Below are positions 45,581 to 57,904 of a stretch of 64,000 nt of DNA, piece by piece (within the stretch, counting starts at the first letter, position 1; each line of letters opens with the position of its first letter). The stretch lies in NCBI GenBank assembly GCA_032358255.1, contig JAULBX010019965.1:62001-126000 (forward strand), given 5' to 3'. A program made the translations under genes and the position numbers. The DNA is from Heterotrichella gracilis (Eukaryota > Sar > Xanthophyceae > Tribonematales > Xanthonemataceae). Under the pieces are notes generated by a model, which was given only the letters and a program-made list of their open reading frames with translations, ran no database searches and was not told the origin of the DNA.

Positions 45581-47032
45581 TTGCCAAATGTAAAGTGCCA
45601 TTACAGGATTTGTCTTCTAACGTCACACAACAGTTTAGTAGCGAGGATGACTTGTCAACTTTTGCAAAGTGAATGTGGCTCACGGAGAAGGGTGACCACT
45701 GGCAAGGACAGAATCGAAGCACCTCAGAGGACTACAGTGCACTTTGATTGCGATGAGCGCAGATTACCATGAATATTAAAGGCCCATGGCTCACCTATGG
45801 ACAGTAAATCACAAGGGTGTAGCGGCAATGATCACCCATGCATGCATAACACTTGGCTAGGAATATTGAACTAAATACCAGCGCATGGTGGGTACATTTA
45901 ATGCATACAATGAATGACATGACATGATGTCCTTCAAATATATTCCACGTACTGTCTTTCCAACCCAGTCAGTCTAAGCCTCCTATTCCTTGCCCAAGAA
46001 TATCCTTGATATACATGCCTCACTAGATCTTGCTGCAACCCAGATACCAGCTTATTGTCTTCCAAATATGCAGAAGCAGGCATCAGTCGACGCAAAAGTT
46101 TAGTCTTGACTCACTAAAGCTGTGGAATGTTGCACAGCGGTGTAAAATGCTGATTTGATGACAACGCTATGAAGTGCCCAAGTCGAATCAGATGTGTGGA
46201 AACCATCAAAGTGTCAACATCAAGTACCTGATATGGAAGCAGTGATGTGCACCGTGCACCTATGAAAGCAGCCTCTAAGGAGTAACAATATGGGCCAGAT
46301 TTCCTGTTTCCACTGCTGTTTGATTTGCACACCAGAAGAGAAAAACAACTTGCAAAGACACATTGTGTGTACTGCCTGCACTTCACTGCCAGGGCAACTT
46401 GCTTTTGGGCAACCAATGATAACTATGTACTGTTACCAACAACGTTCCTCACTGCGAAATTGAACGTGATTGTATTTTTCTCGCATGTTTAGTTCCTATC
46501 AAAAGGTTCACTTCTCCTCCTCTAAACAATCAGATTGTACAATGCTTCCATACGGTGCGTTTATCTCGCATACTACCCATTGGCATGTCGAGGCTCTCAC
46601 TGCCACCAACTGCCACCATCAACCGTTTTCCCTTCTCCTCTCCATCCTGCTAACCACAAATTTGTTAGTCATGCGCAGTCCGCCCTTGCTGTTCATAGAC
46701 ATTGTCGCTGCTGTTCCATTAGTAGGATTGATCCTCGCTGTTCTCAAACTCGTCGTCATCTTGAGCTACCACCTCACCATGCCCGCCCTGCATGCAGTGT
46801 CTTTCTTATCCGCAGCTGTTGACCAGTGATGCCACTGGCAGTACACAACAGTACTGTATGCCACCTGGCGGGTCATTTAATGCCAACAACAATATCTCTA
46901 TATTGCAACGATTTAGCAAACAAATGCAATAATGGTCCAACCGTTAGCTGAAGTGACTCATTTGTCGGTGCAATAGCAGATGTAATTTTAATTTGATAAC
47001 ATGCCATGCAAGCGTACCTCAACAGCTTGAAA
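45581..47032. other. intergenic region
   Basis: About 1.45 kb with no gene I can support. A plus-strand frame at 46470-46829 encodes a hydrophobic stretch, but the reverse strand there reads as acidic low-complexity, and neither has splice context. Confidence 0.4.
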
Positions 47033-48657
47033 TCATCCACAGACTTTCTTCACCTCTGCCCTTTTAGCGCCAACCAAACGGTCTGGGCGAGGTCCCCACT
47101 TCAGCTTGCCAGGGCGGATGGCATATGAGATGCCGTACTGGCTGCGCAGCCGGATCTCAGTGCCACTCTCAATCTCAAATGTGAAAGTGGAAGCCTGGTT
47201 GGGAACATGCATCTGCACAATGGTGTTGCAGCCTGCCAGTCTACCAGCTGCCTTGTACAAAGCAAAATATGTCAGGTAGGGAAGAAGTGGCAGGCTGATC
47301 TCCCTCATTTTCATCACATCATCCTCCGATTCCTCATTCCATTCATCATCATCTGGATCGTTCATGGAGTCATCCAGAATCAGCTCATCCAGGTACCTGA
47401 GGCGCCTCAGCGTTTCTTCAAGGTCCACGTGATACCAGTTGGGTACCTTTAGCGAGGTCAGCTGTGTGAGGGAAGCCACAGAGTCCAGCAGCTCATCAGG
47501 TACCTCCATTGGGTCAGAAACGTCGCTGGACCCTTCTAAGATCTTGAGCCTGTGGAGGCTTGACGGTAGGTCACTGACTGGAACTTGGTTGTCGAGGAAG
47601 TCCTTGTCATATTGTAGCTCCAGAGAGGTGAGGCGGGCAAGCATTCCAAAACCCAGGTACTCTGGATGGCCCGGTTCAATGTGCAAACTCAAGCTGCTCA
47701 AGTGTGGCAGCCGGGCAAGGATGGCCAGCCATACGTCTGGATTTTCAAAGGGCTCACCGGAATCCAGTGGCTCATAGATATCCAAATTTGCAAGCCTGCT
47801 GAGTGGCTGTATTGCCCTCCAGACGCTGAACTGAGTACCACTTTCAGCCAGTATCAAGCTGGTGAGTTGGTTGAGGCTAGACAACGCTGACACTGTATCT
47901 GCGACAAACTCGTTTGCCAGAGAGCTGCAGGGCCACTGATTGAAGGTTGCTGAGGCTGCACAGGGCTGCCTGGAGCTGCTGGTGCACCTCCTCCCGGTCC
48001 TCATCAAGCATCTTCAGCTGTAGCACCTGAGCTGCTGCAGCTGCGACAGACCTTGCAATGCACTGCAGGCTGCGCTGGCCTCAAGGTGGTCCGCCACTCC
48101 GTCTGCATGCAGATCCAATGTCTGGAGGTTGGTCAAGGTCCACAACTTTGCCAAAAATCCACGGATTGCAGCACTGTCCCTTCCCAAGATTGTGGCTTCA
48201 ATGCCCTTCAGGCGAAGAATGTGAGCTGGCGTTAGCTGTTCAACCAAGGGCAAGAGGCACCATTGGTTGTGCAGGTCAAGGCTGCGGGTGAAAGCGATGC
48301 GTGGCAGAAGGCTGCTGACATGAGACCCACTGCTGTGTGATGGAGCCCCAAGCTGCAGATATGCAGCAATAGTTGGCAACCTGTTGTGGCCTGAATTAGG
48401 AGACAGGCTGTTGTCCAGTTGGGTACGCTACATGGCAGGCTGCTGCTCCCTGCATTGGGTGGTGTGCGGAAGTCTATGCAGTTCTGTTCCACATACACCT
48501 CTTGCCATGCTGCACTAGGACCCTCCAAGGCTGCACGCCACTGCTTGCACACAAGCTGAGACCGTATCCTTTCCTTAAGCCCCAGGCGCCCAAGCACCTC
48601 CTGCAGCACCTCCACTGGCAGGTGCTGCACTGTGATTGCATGTCGAGTGTGCACCAT
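47033..48657 (-). pseudogene. F-box/leucine-rich-repeat gene with disrupted frame
   Basis: F-box proteins recruit substrates to SCF ubiquitin ligases. The minus strand starts with an F-box (48651 onward: ITVQHLPVEVLQEVLGRLGL, LVCKQWRAAL) and continues with LRR-like text (LTNLQTLDLHADGV; SLNQLTSLILAESG; LPHLSSLSLHIEPG; LTSLKVPNW) to a stop near 47033. The frame is broken: a shift near 48380-48400, then an in-frame TGA at 48014-48016 embedded in a segment whose natural reading (LQLKMLDEDREEVHQQLQAA, SNLQSVALQLS) is in another frame, returning near 47950. Two compensating indels explain it. It may be a young pseudogene or reflect consensus errors. Confidence 0.7.
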
Positions 48658-49496
48658 GCTGCTGTGCTACACGCGGTTTATGCCACCCACGCGCTTGCCA
48701 AGGGGGCTCAGTGGGTGATAAGGTTTGCCAGGACCCTGTAGCAGGTAAAGTCACTGTGATTGCTTTACGGACGTATTTTATTCCACATGGACCTATTTTG
48801 GGCGACTAGTGGATCACCATAATGGTGGTGGCAGAATACATGGCACTTGCCAGTATACATGCACTAGAGAACGTCCAACTTGTTTGCGATTTCCTGACAG
48901 GTGTGGTTGCAGGTTGAGCTTACCTGGATCAGTAGAGCGTCGTCAGAGGGCTTTCGGTCTAAGACTTGGGTTCACAGAGATTCTGCCAAACGGGAATTGT
49001 TCACGAAATGCGTGCGGCACAACTGTTGTTACAACACAGCACTCCTTGAAGCCTCTTTTGTTCGAAACTCGCAAGCTACGTCTTCGCGTATGCGGATCAG
49101 GGGCGTGTTTGGAGCAGTAACAAAACGGGCAGGAAACAAGGGCCCTGGGGGTATTAAAAGTTTGCCCAATGGGGGTCAGTGACTCACTGTTTATCAGTAC
49201 TGGGCCATAGGCTGAGCTGAGATTTGACATGTTCTGGTCGATACTCGAAAATAGTGTTATACATTTTGTGATACGCGACAATTTTTGAACCTCAAAAGGT
49301 TCCTCACACATTGTCAACTTGCCATATGTCAGGGGGAAAAATGGCTCACAAAGCACAAATTTCTCAATATCGCAAGCCGCTCAGACACTGAGAGCACAGT
49401 GATATCCATCCGTGTCTGCATGTGCAGTAATGTACAATGTCATGTGCCAGGATAAGAGCATGCAGCTGGTAGACCCAGTCCACTTTGCCTAGGCGT
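48658..49496. other. intergenic region
   Basis: About 840 bp upstream of the F-box gene and downstream of CRY-DASH (both minus strand). No coding signal or repeat was recognised. Confidence 0.4.
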
Positions 49497-52400
49497 TCAA
49501 CGACGTTCCACGCCAGCCTTGTGTGGCTTGGTGATCTGCGTCGCAGGGTCCACAATCGGGTACACATATTCCATCTCCCCAACCCAATCCCCATCCTCAC
49601 AATCCCAGGGTTGGTGCGCCAGCTCAGCAGACAAGTGTTTTAACTCTGGTACCCATGCCTTGACCAGCGCTGCATCCGGGTCATATTGGATTCCCTGGCT
49701 GACGGTGTTGAATCGCCGGCCCCGGGGGTCGTTGCCAATCCCCGCAAAGTAGTTCCAGTTGCAGTAGTTGACCGCCCAGTCGTGGTCGATCAGCAGGCTC
49801 TCAAACAGCTCCGCACCCACCCGCCAGTCCTGGTGCAGGTCCTGGGGGTGCGGTACAAGGGGCGGTGTTGCATTGTGCGGGGTGGGAACATGTTGTGCAC
49901 CATGTATAGATGTACTTTTATGGTCCAACTGAATGCGCAGCTCACCTTCCGATGTCATTGGCATGGCATGGGCTGAGTGTTGAGGACCATGCTAGTGTCG
50001 TATAGAGTCCTTGAGAAAAAGCCACTTGCAATACGGCACGCATGGTGGTAGTATGCATGTTCCTTAGAAGCCAACTTGGCAAATGTGAATTTGCCAGAGC
50101 CTGGGCACTTTGGCGGACTATTTTTAGACCCTTCAGGTGCAACTGGAACATATTATTTAAGGTTGGCAGATGAAGTGAGTGACTACGTTGACATTTATGG
50201 GGCCCGACAAAAACAGTCACACCTCCAAACCCTCCCACCCATTTCCTCCCCCATTCCTCACCTTTGTCAGAAAGCTTGCAACATTCTGCCTGCCCCTATT
50301 GCTCATGTAGCCACTCCCTGCCAGCTCGCGCATGCATGCATCCACAAAGGGGATGCCCGTTCGCCCCCTGCACCACGCCCGCATCAGCGCCACATCAGCA
50401 CCCCACTCAACTGCCCGCCCCTGAATCCCGCCAGGTGTCATCATGGAGTCACTCGCCTTGAGCGCGCTGTAGATGAAGAAGTCCCTAGGGTTTTGCAGGG
50501 GTTAGTCAGGGGTCTTGTGGAAATGATGAAATTTCTAGGGTTTGGTACGATTTGGTCAGGGTATTGGTGCGATGTGTGAGATTGCATGAGCCAACAAAGC
50601 TGGCATCTGGTGGTATTGCAACAGGCAAAGGTGCGATGACGACTTTGCAAGAGGGAGAAAGGAAGGTTTACTGCGTTTCACCCTTGACAACTAGTCAAAT
50701 GGAGAGAGCATGAAAGGCATATTGAGATTCCCAGAAATATTGAGTATGCCACATGAGACACGCATTATCACATATAATGGACCACCCATCTGACTGACTT
50801 CAAAGGACACTCCATCTCACCTTATTGTGAGGTGCATGTACATCCACTCGCACTCCGATGCCTGTGGCGCTGATGTGGCAGCCAGCAGCGCCAGCTCAGC
50901 AGCCACTTGTCGCGGTGACAGGCACCCAGCGGCCATGAATGCGCTCAGCTTGGCACTGCCATCCACACCGCCAGCAAGCATTCGAGTTGCCTTGAAGGTC
51001 GAAAACGGGGCCGGGTGCCTGCGGGCGCATGTGGTGCGTGGGGAAGGGTGGGAGGGGTGTACAAGTATGAACGGTGACGGGGGGTTTGACCCCTCTCCAC
51101 CAAATCCCGTGACATGCCACATGCCACCAGTGCCACACAATGCAGCAATGCCTTTTAACTTCCACCGCCTTCAGAAGGACCTCTCATCAAAGATGTTCAA
51201 ATCCCAGACCAAAACAATAGTGCCTGGAATGCGGCATGTGCAGACAAGAGCAAGGCAGCATCGCACCCTTCCCCTGGCCCCTCCTGCCCCTCAGGATGCC
51301 CCCACAGAAAGGCACGCAGCCGCGCAAGCCCCTGTGTCTCTCCTCCAGTGAAGGGCATGGCGCTCCTAGGATCCCGACGGCCTATGGGGGGATGGGGATG
51401 CCAAGTCGGTGGATAGGGATGCAAATTTGAGCGACACACCCTTGGATATCCACAAGGGTGTCACGGCTGCTTCATGAAGCGCTGCTGGGGGAGGTTGCAA
51501 GTGCAATGGTATGGTGCGAGCGGGAGGGGCGCCAATGAGACCATGTGCTGATGCACAAATTCATCTCATCCACTTCCTGGAAGGACCTACCATGCAGTCT
51601 GGCAGTCACTGAGATGATGCACAGGGGATCATTGCCACACTGCACTGGTAGCCTACCGGTAATGGGACGTTTTACAAGGGGTATATTTGAGTGGGTACAT
51701 ATACCTCCCTACAAGGCGTGTTGGGTGAGGCAGAGAGGGCCACGTACCTTCACCAGCAAAGGGAAATGCTTCAAAGCTGGTGCTTGTAGCCTGCTCTAGG
51801 GCTGACAGCGCATCCAGGGCTCCTGAATACAGCTCCAGCGTGTCTGTGGGTATGCTGCCCACCTGCCCAGCCAGGGTGCGTGGCAAAGGGGGAAGCGCAG
51901 CGGGCGTGGGGAGGGGAGGGCGGATGGTGCACCGGCCTTGGACCGCCTGGGTCATGGATGGGGGCCAGTCGGTGTATGCACATACCGACCCAATGACGGG
52001 AATGGACGACGCACTATTTGCAAAATGAAACCTTGACTCAGATGAGCAGGACCGATTTGTTTTCCCATTCATGATTTGGTCGGTCAGCTCGGCTTGGCTA
52101 TGCAAGTGTCATGGCTGTAAAACTAATCTTGCTGGTTCACACCTGGGTATTTAATGGCTACAGGAAAAAATTCCTGTAGCCATTAAAAATGGTATAAATA
52201 AATGGGATGGTAAAAGTGCAAAAGTGAAACGCCTCCTGATGGCTTGATGATCACCTTTCTGAAGTCGGTCATGACAGCTGGGATGCACTGGAACTGCTCC
52301 TCATCCATATTCACCCCCGTGCTCCCCCTGCCCGTGCCGCAGGGTGTTTCCCCCTTGGCACCAAATTCGTGGTAGGGGAGGTCGTCAGGGTGGTACAAGG

Positions 52401-53891
52401 TGGCGCCCCAGAAGCCCTGCATTCGTGCCTCCAGGCCTGCATCATAATTTAAATTCACTAATGAGAAAGTAATGGCGTGACTTCCTTTGTCAGACAAACG
52501 CCAACAGCATTAAGGTACTTGAGCAAATACTCAGATTTTATAGGTAATCCTAGCATTACATACCTCCTGTAGCAGGCAAGTCACAACCCTTAGCACTCCA
52601 TGTAGGGTAACAATGGGGCCCAAGGATACATGAGACGTTGCAAGGAATGGCTTGCAGTACATGGCAGGCGCTGCCAACTGCCTAATCTCCAAATCCTAAT
52701 ACCTTGACCTTAACTCCGCTCCACCACCCACCTGCTGCTTCCGCCTCCGCCACCAGCGCCCTCCTCACCCTCCCCTCCTGCTCCACCGCCCCCCTCCCTG
52801 GCAGCCAGTAGTGGTACAGCACCACCTCATCGCACTCCCCTGCCAGCTGATGCACATACCGCCGCACACATTCCTCTGGGGACTCTGCATGTCCATGAGC
52901 AAAATGCGTGTAAATGCACACATCCCATGCTTGCGATGCACGGGTCAATGTACCAGCATGTGACAGATGCAGCAAACAATCTGGTCCCACATGATCAGAT
53001 TGCATGCCTAGATGGCGTGCCCAATCGCCCATCCCATGCTGGAACGCATTTGTGGAGGCTGTTGACAGGGTTTCTGGCACACTGTGGCATTGTACCTTGC
53101 GGAGGTACACCTTACGCGTATGGGAGGGCAAGACCAAGGACACTGGCAGGCACAGTATGAGGTTTTGGGGTCATGATCCATGAGAAAGCAAGCGCCGGCA
53201 GTAGCCCTGGTCCAAAAACCACACATGGACCAAAAGTCCTACATCGCATGGCTCTGAGATGGGACCTACCTAATGTGAACAGCAGCCCTGATCCCAGAGC
53301 ACTGAGCGCCTGGTGAAGGTCAGCCGCTGCTTCCAAATAGGACCTGCTTGCGCGCAAACACCCTTTTTTAGGGTTTTCACTTTGTTCTACGAGAGACTGC
53401 AAAAACTTGATGAACACAATGTGCAAGATGCCAGTACAGACGCTTGACTATGGATGCAAGGGGTGGTGAGAGGCTCCTCAACTTCATGCCACAGTCCCTT
53501 TCTAGGGTTCTGAAGGGTTTCATCCAAAACCCTATGGCATGATATTCCTCAGAGACACCCACCGACAGCGGTACGGACCAAGCTTGGGTACAGGGATTGG
53601 GCTGTCTGGCCTTCTGGGACGGAACTCATCAGGGTCTATGCTGTAGAAGGGCACAAGGTGCTGTGCTCCACTGGTGCTGACGCTGTGCAGCGGCTGGTGG
53701 TCGCCGGTTCGGAGGTCGTTCCTGATCCACACGAGGGCTGTTGTTCGCTTCTGTGAGTTTGCCATTGGTGCAGGGGTATGGAGGTCTGCACTGATGGGTG
53801 GTGGGGCGGTGGTGGGTCCCTGGTGGGGGTGGCGGGTGTGCTTGGGCTTGAAGGCCAGGAGTAGGCTGTGGAGTGGCCTGCGCAGCAGCAT
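49497..53891 (-). CDS. CRY-DASH: CRY-DASH cryptochrome/photolyase
   Basis: CRY-DASH proteins bind FAD and an antenna folate and repair pyrimidine dimers, mainly in single-stranded DNA. Nine minus-strand exons join in frame to 593 aa: 53563-53891, 53270-53343, 52703-52884, 52255-52416, 51754-51946, 51267-51342, 50821-51018, 50262-50484 and 49497-49841. The N-terminus (MLLRRPLHSLLLAFKPKHTR) looks like an organelle-targeting sequence. The photolyase Rossmann start is TALVWIRNDLRTGDHQPLHS. CRY-DASH marks are FWGATLYHPDDLPYHEFG, GGETQGLARLRAFLW, FMAAGCLSPRQVAAEL, IPFVDACMRELAGSGYMSNR, GRQNVASFLTK and NYCNWNYFAGIGNDPR. The C-terminus ends shortly after the FAD domain. The acceptor of exon 4 has an alternative 18 nt upstream (adding GLEARM or similar). 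It is head-to-head with the next gene, 512 bp apart. Confidence 0.94.
52150..52187. repeat. perfect 17 bp inverted repeat with 4-nt loop
   Basis: TTTAATGGCTACAGGAA, then AAAA, then the exact reverse complement. It is inside the intron between exons 4 and 5 of CRY-DASH. Confidence 0.85.
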
Positions 53892-54403
53892 CTCAGTGCC
53901 GAAATCTACTGGGTGTTGCTGTTTTTACTATTTCAACTGCTGTGCGACTGAGGTTGCAGTAACTGATATGCATACATTGCATGCATGCAAGACATGCATG
54001 CACAAATTTGCAACTCAACCTGCAACTTAACCTGCAGGGACAACACCTCTTTAAGCAAAGATTTGTACAAAGAGCGCCTTGGACGGTTTAGTAGGTTGTA
54101 TGGCAGAGTGTTGGCAGGCGCAAGCAGACTTTATTGGCACCTCGTTTTGACACGACTCAAGTGCCCAGGTGCACACTAGGTGCAAACGGTGCTAAGCACA
54201 AGGATTACACGGGGTAAAATATCTGGTTGTTGGGTAGTATTGTATGGTCCCCACTCCTGCAAGAGCAGTTGCGAACAGAGGCATGAACCAGGGTATAGTT
54301 CAAGATCTCCATCGCTTCCAGGATACACAACCCACTACCACATTCGGGTAGTACCAGTACACACAAGCTCTGGTTGGAACACAAAACCTCAATTACTCTA
54401 GAT
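53892..54403. promoter_or_regulatory. bidirectional upstream region of CRY-DASH and an organellar gene
   Basis: 512 bp between divergent start codons. It contains two TGCATGCA palindromes (53978-53985 and 53995-54002) within about 110 bp of the CRY-DASH start. I see no TATA box. Confidence 0.4.
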
Positions 54404-56801
54404 ATGGTGATGGCTTTGGCTAAACTGCTAACCCCAGGCCTGGTCTTGGCGCCAGCCATGCCTGGCCTGCCAGTGGCATCTGCAGCTTCGTTGTTGCAAG
54501 TGCAGTGCAGGTGGTACAGCAGCAGTGCAGACTCCCCACTTGATTCAGAGGCTTCAAAAGCAAGCACCAGCAACGACTCGCAAGGCACGGGACTCCCACT
54601 CCCACAGCGCTGCAAGGTATGGCACATGTGCATGCACATCGTACTGCCTGCCCCATATGCATAGCTGCACAGGTACTGCCCACATACGTCAGAGGCTTTT
54701 AACGGGTAATTAAAACAGCTGGGATAAAGCTAGCAGAGTATATGTTATGGGTCGCAGTTGGTTGTGCATGCCATGCATGCAACATAAAGCGGAACAATTG
54801 CAACCGCCTGCCGCCGGTGGCAATACATAGACATGGGACCCAACAGTGCATACTGAAGTGTTGCCAGATTTGCATGGTAAATCAACTTCCTCTTGTTTTC
54901 CATTGTGTTTGTAGAACTTGTTAGCGGGCAACTGGAGGGCACAGCTGAGCACGATTCGCAGAGAGATCACCTCCCCCACAAGCCCGGTGCACTCCTCCCT
55001 TGCCAGCTATGTCACAAGCAGGGGCTGGAACCCAGTGGTGCTACTAAATACCACGGCAGACGATGACCATATCAAGGTATGGAAAAAGGATGTGCACACA
55101 CATGATTTTGGTTTGACGTGCAGTACATCGTGATGCCTCCAGTGCATTGAACTGATTGATTTTTATCCGTGGGGTTGTGCATTTTGCAGAACGTGGCGCA
55201 ATACGAGCGGGTGTCATTGACGGCAGGGCACACTGACCCAATGGTAAGGCAGCAGATTATGTTGACTTGCAAGTGCTATCAACCGCTGCTGATATTGACA
55301 GTGTTGCACAAACTTTGTATCGCCGCAATGCTTGCTAAATGGATTGACATGATGTCACCAGCCAGCATCACTGCACTGCCATCAGATCTTGTCGAGAGGC
55401 CAACGTCTGGCCACATGCAAATACTGGCAGCGTTGCTGACAATTTTCCTCCAAGCGCTGAAACATTAACCCAACTCTTCACCCTGTAGGGTGTGGTCAAT
55501 CTGGTGCGCGCTGCGGGCAGGCTGCCTGGTAGGGTGAACATGCTGGGCGACCTACACCAATTGCCAGCCAATGAGGTGATCATCATCGCATGCTGTGTGA
55601 TAATATGCCTAATACTAGGTAGCATCATCGATTGTCATTACATGATGTTTAGGCACCATTCCTATCCATTGATGAGCTTTGGACATATCACCATGCCCCA
55701 CATCCTCGGCAACAAATCGGGCACAACGTTGTGCCACAGCAGTCCAACTGAAAGTTTGGAATCTCCTACCACAGGTGCTCCACGGAGTCCAGATGTCACA
55801 CAACACATGGGGATTACATTCTGCATGTTTAAATGTATATAATTCAATATAAATAGGGGCAGACCTTTTGTGGCGCACCAGTCCAATTGAAAATTGGAAT
55901 TTCCTACCACAGGTACTCCATGCAGTCCAGATGTCACACAATCAGCTAGGCAAGGCGCTGCCACCGGGCACTCCCCTGCCCTCATTGCAGCAGGTGTCAG
56001 AGGGGACCCTTTTGGGCTACCGATTCGCCCCCGTGCAGTGTCAGTATGTGGATTCAACTGGGGGAACGCACGATGTGCCTGTGGAGGAGGTGGAGGGGGC
56101 GTTTACTGACCCACTAGGTAGGCTGGGGAGGAATGTCAACACTCACTGAGCAGGAGGAGACAAATTCGGCCTTTCATATTTGCATTTATTGCTGCATCGA
56201 CAATATAGATATATACTGTTGAGTTGTCCTATAAGGAGGCCTAGCATCTGCATGAATTTCACGCAATTTCTTTCACCTGCTACCCTCCTTGCCTACGCAG
56301 CCCGTCACCAGATCAGTCTCCTTGAGCAGTTCCGGGTCCAGGAGGAGATGTTGCTGAACCTAAGGCTGTTCTGTGCGGGCTACCTTCAGGTGGGTGTGAG
56401 GGCAGACTGCATATTCTGCTGCCAGCTTGGGTGGTTGCAGCGTGAGTTTGGGAATGGTGCGCAGTGGAGATGGTAATATATGGAATGCGCTGCTTTTTGC
56501 TGTTCATGCACATGATGAGACATTCTTGAGTCGCATGATGCATCCATATGGCATGTGATTTGGCAGTCATCTGTTTTAATTTGCGCAGGTGCCAGTACGG
56601 CGTGCGCAAATGGTGCAAGCTGACCGCTGGGGCTTCACAGTGCTGGGCGAGGAGGAGGTCGAGGAAGTGGCTGAAGGCGATGCCTTCCAGAGCTGGCGTG
56701 AATTTAGATTCGCATTTAACAGGGAAGTGCGGGATGTGCAGGGATTGCACGACATGCTGGCCGAGATGCGCAGGGAGATCGATGAGGCTGTTGAACAGTG
56801 A
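54404..56801 (+). CDS. unrecognised protein with organelle-targeting N-terminus
   Basis: I do not recognise the family. Seven exons join in frame to 340 aa: 54404-54616, 54915-55076, 55190-55243, 55489-55575, 55913-56117, 56301-56389 and 56589-56801. The first roughly 70 residues (MVMALAKLLTPGLVLAPAMP, then LLQVQCRWYSSSADS) are acid-free, then Ser-rich, with an RWYSS motif typical of mitochondrial presequence cleavage regions. The rest is soluble: WRAQLSTIRREITSPTSPVH, YVTSRGWNPVVLLNTTADDD, LLGYRFAPVQCQYVDSTGG, EQFRVQEEMLLNLRLFCAGY and a helical acidic end (MLAEMRREIDEAVEQ). There is no membrane segment or catalytic motif. An extra copy of the exon 5 acceptor region lies 138 bp upstream of the real one. 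Confidence 0.7.
55729..55945 (+). repeat. tandem duplication across the exon 5 acceptor
   Basis: Two copies, 138 bp apart, contain CAGTCCAA-TTGGAAT-CCTACCACAG and the first roughly 30 bp of exon 5 (GTCCAGATGTCACACAA). Both keep the acceptor ACAG; the downstream copy joins the in-frame exon. Confidence 0.85.
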
Positions 56802-57904
56802 TTTGTACCCACCAAACAGGGCGCATTTATCATGTGATGTGTCTGTGATCAATACAGACGCATGAATCACGCAGCATGTTACCTCAGCTAGCTTCTTTGG
56901 CAATGCTGAACATCATGTTACAGGTCACTTGCTGACCTAGGATCTCGAGACTCGTGACAAGAGCCCTGTCATTGTCAGAATTGTAAGCTGCGCATAATGA
57001 GGTGTACGACAGCCTGCACACAGTGTCACAAACATCCGATGTGAGGCGTGTTATTTGTAAATGTCAGAGAGAATCAATCTAGAAGTAGACGTTGTGATGC
57101 CATCCAGAATTGACCATTGCATACTTTGGATCAACCGTTCGTTACGAGTCTCAGAGTCACGGTCACAGGTGGCTACTGTAGTCAAGCTTACAGTAACATT
57201 GATGCTCTGCAAACCTGTCTGGTTAGCGAGCAAATTGCTTGTTGTCTTAGGGGACACATGTGCTATGAATCATCAGATCAGATCTCAAAATCAACATGAG
57301 CTTGCCGATTGTGTAAAGGTAATATACCTTTACACAATCCTGCCTGTCTGCACATGCATGTTCCATGCAAGATTATCTCAGATGGGTTCAGTGCATACCA
57401 TTGAGCACGACCAGTGCATGTGAGCATACATTGTGACTTGCTGCATTGTTGCTTTGGAGGTGGTGGGCCTGCCTACAAGAAAACCACTGGGTGCGGGGAA
57501 ATACGGGAAAATCAAAACCTGTCAGGGAAATGGAAGGACGTCTGATGCACAGGTACTGGACATCTAAGCTAGTGAAAAACGTTTCCAAATGGGCTCCCAT
57601 GCCTGGAACATGGCAGGGACTACTACACATGATGATGGACATGAGGTGGCAAATGCGATCAACTCATGTTGTTGTCAAACATGTAGCATTCTGATTCACG
57701 AGCATGTTGTGAGGAAACTTGCTATTGTGGCACATCATTCAGGTGCATGCAATACAATGATTGAAGACCAACAATGTTTAGCAACTATATCTGGATTGTC
57801 ATGCTGCATCGCATGGCGCCATTCACAGCTATGTTAGGGGTCACATGTGGCTGAAATCTGCTGTAAATTGCCAAAATTGCACCTGCTTGATTGGGCGACA
57901 GAAG
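56802..57904. other. convergent 3' region with a perfect hairpin
   Basis: 1.1 kb between two converging stops. It holds a perfect hairpin at 57307-57339 (arms GATTGTGTAAAGGTA, loop ATA). No coding signal was recognised. Confidence 0.5.

Noticed and set aside
46470-46829. Hydrophobic 119-codon plus-strand frame that could be a membrane protein
   Set aside because: No splice signals or homology; hydrophobicity arises from a CT-rich strand whose reverse reads as acidic low-complexity.
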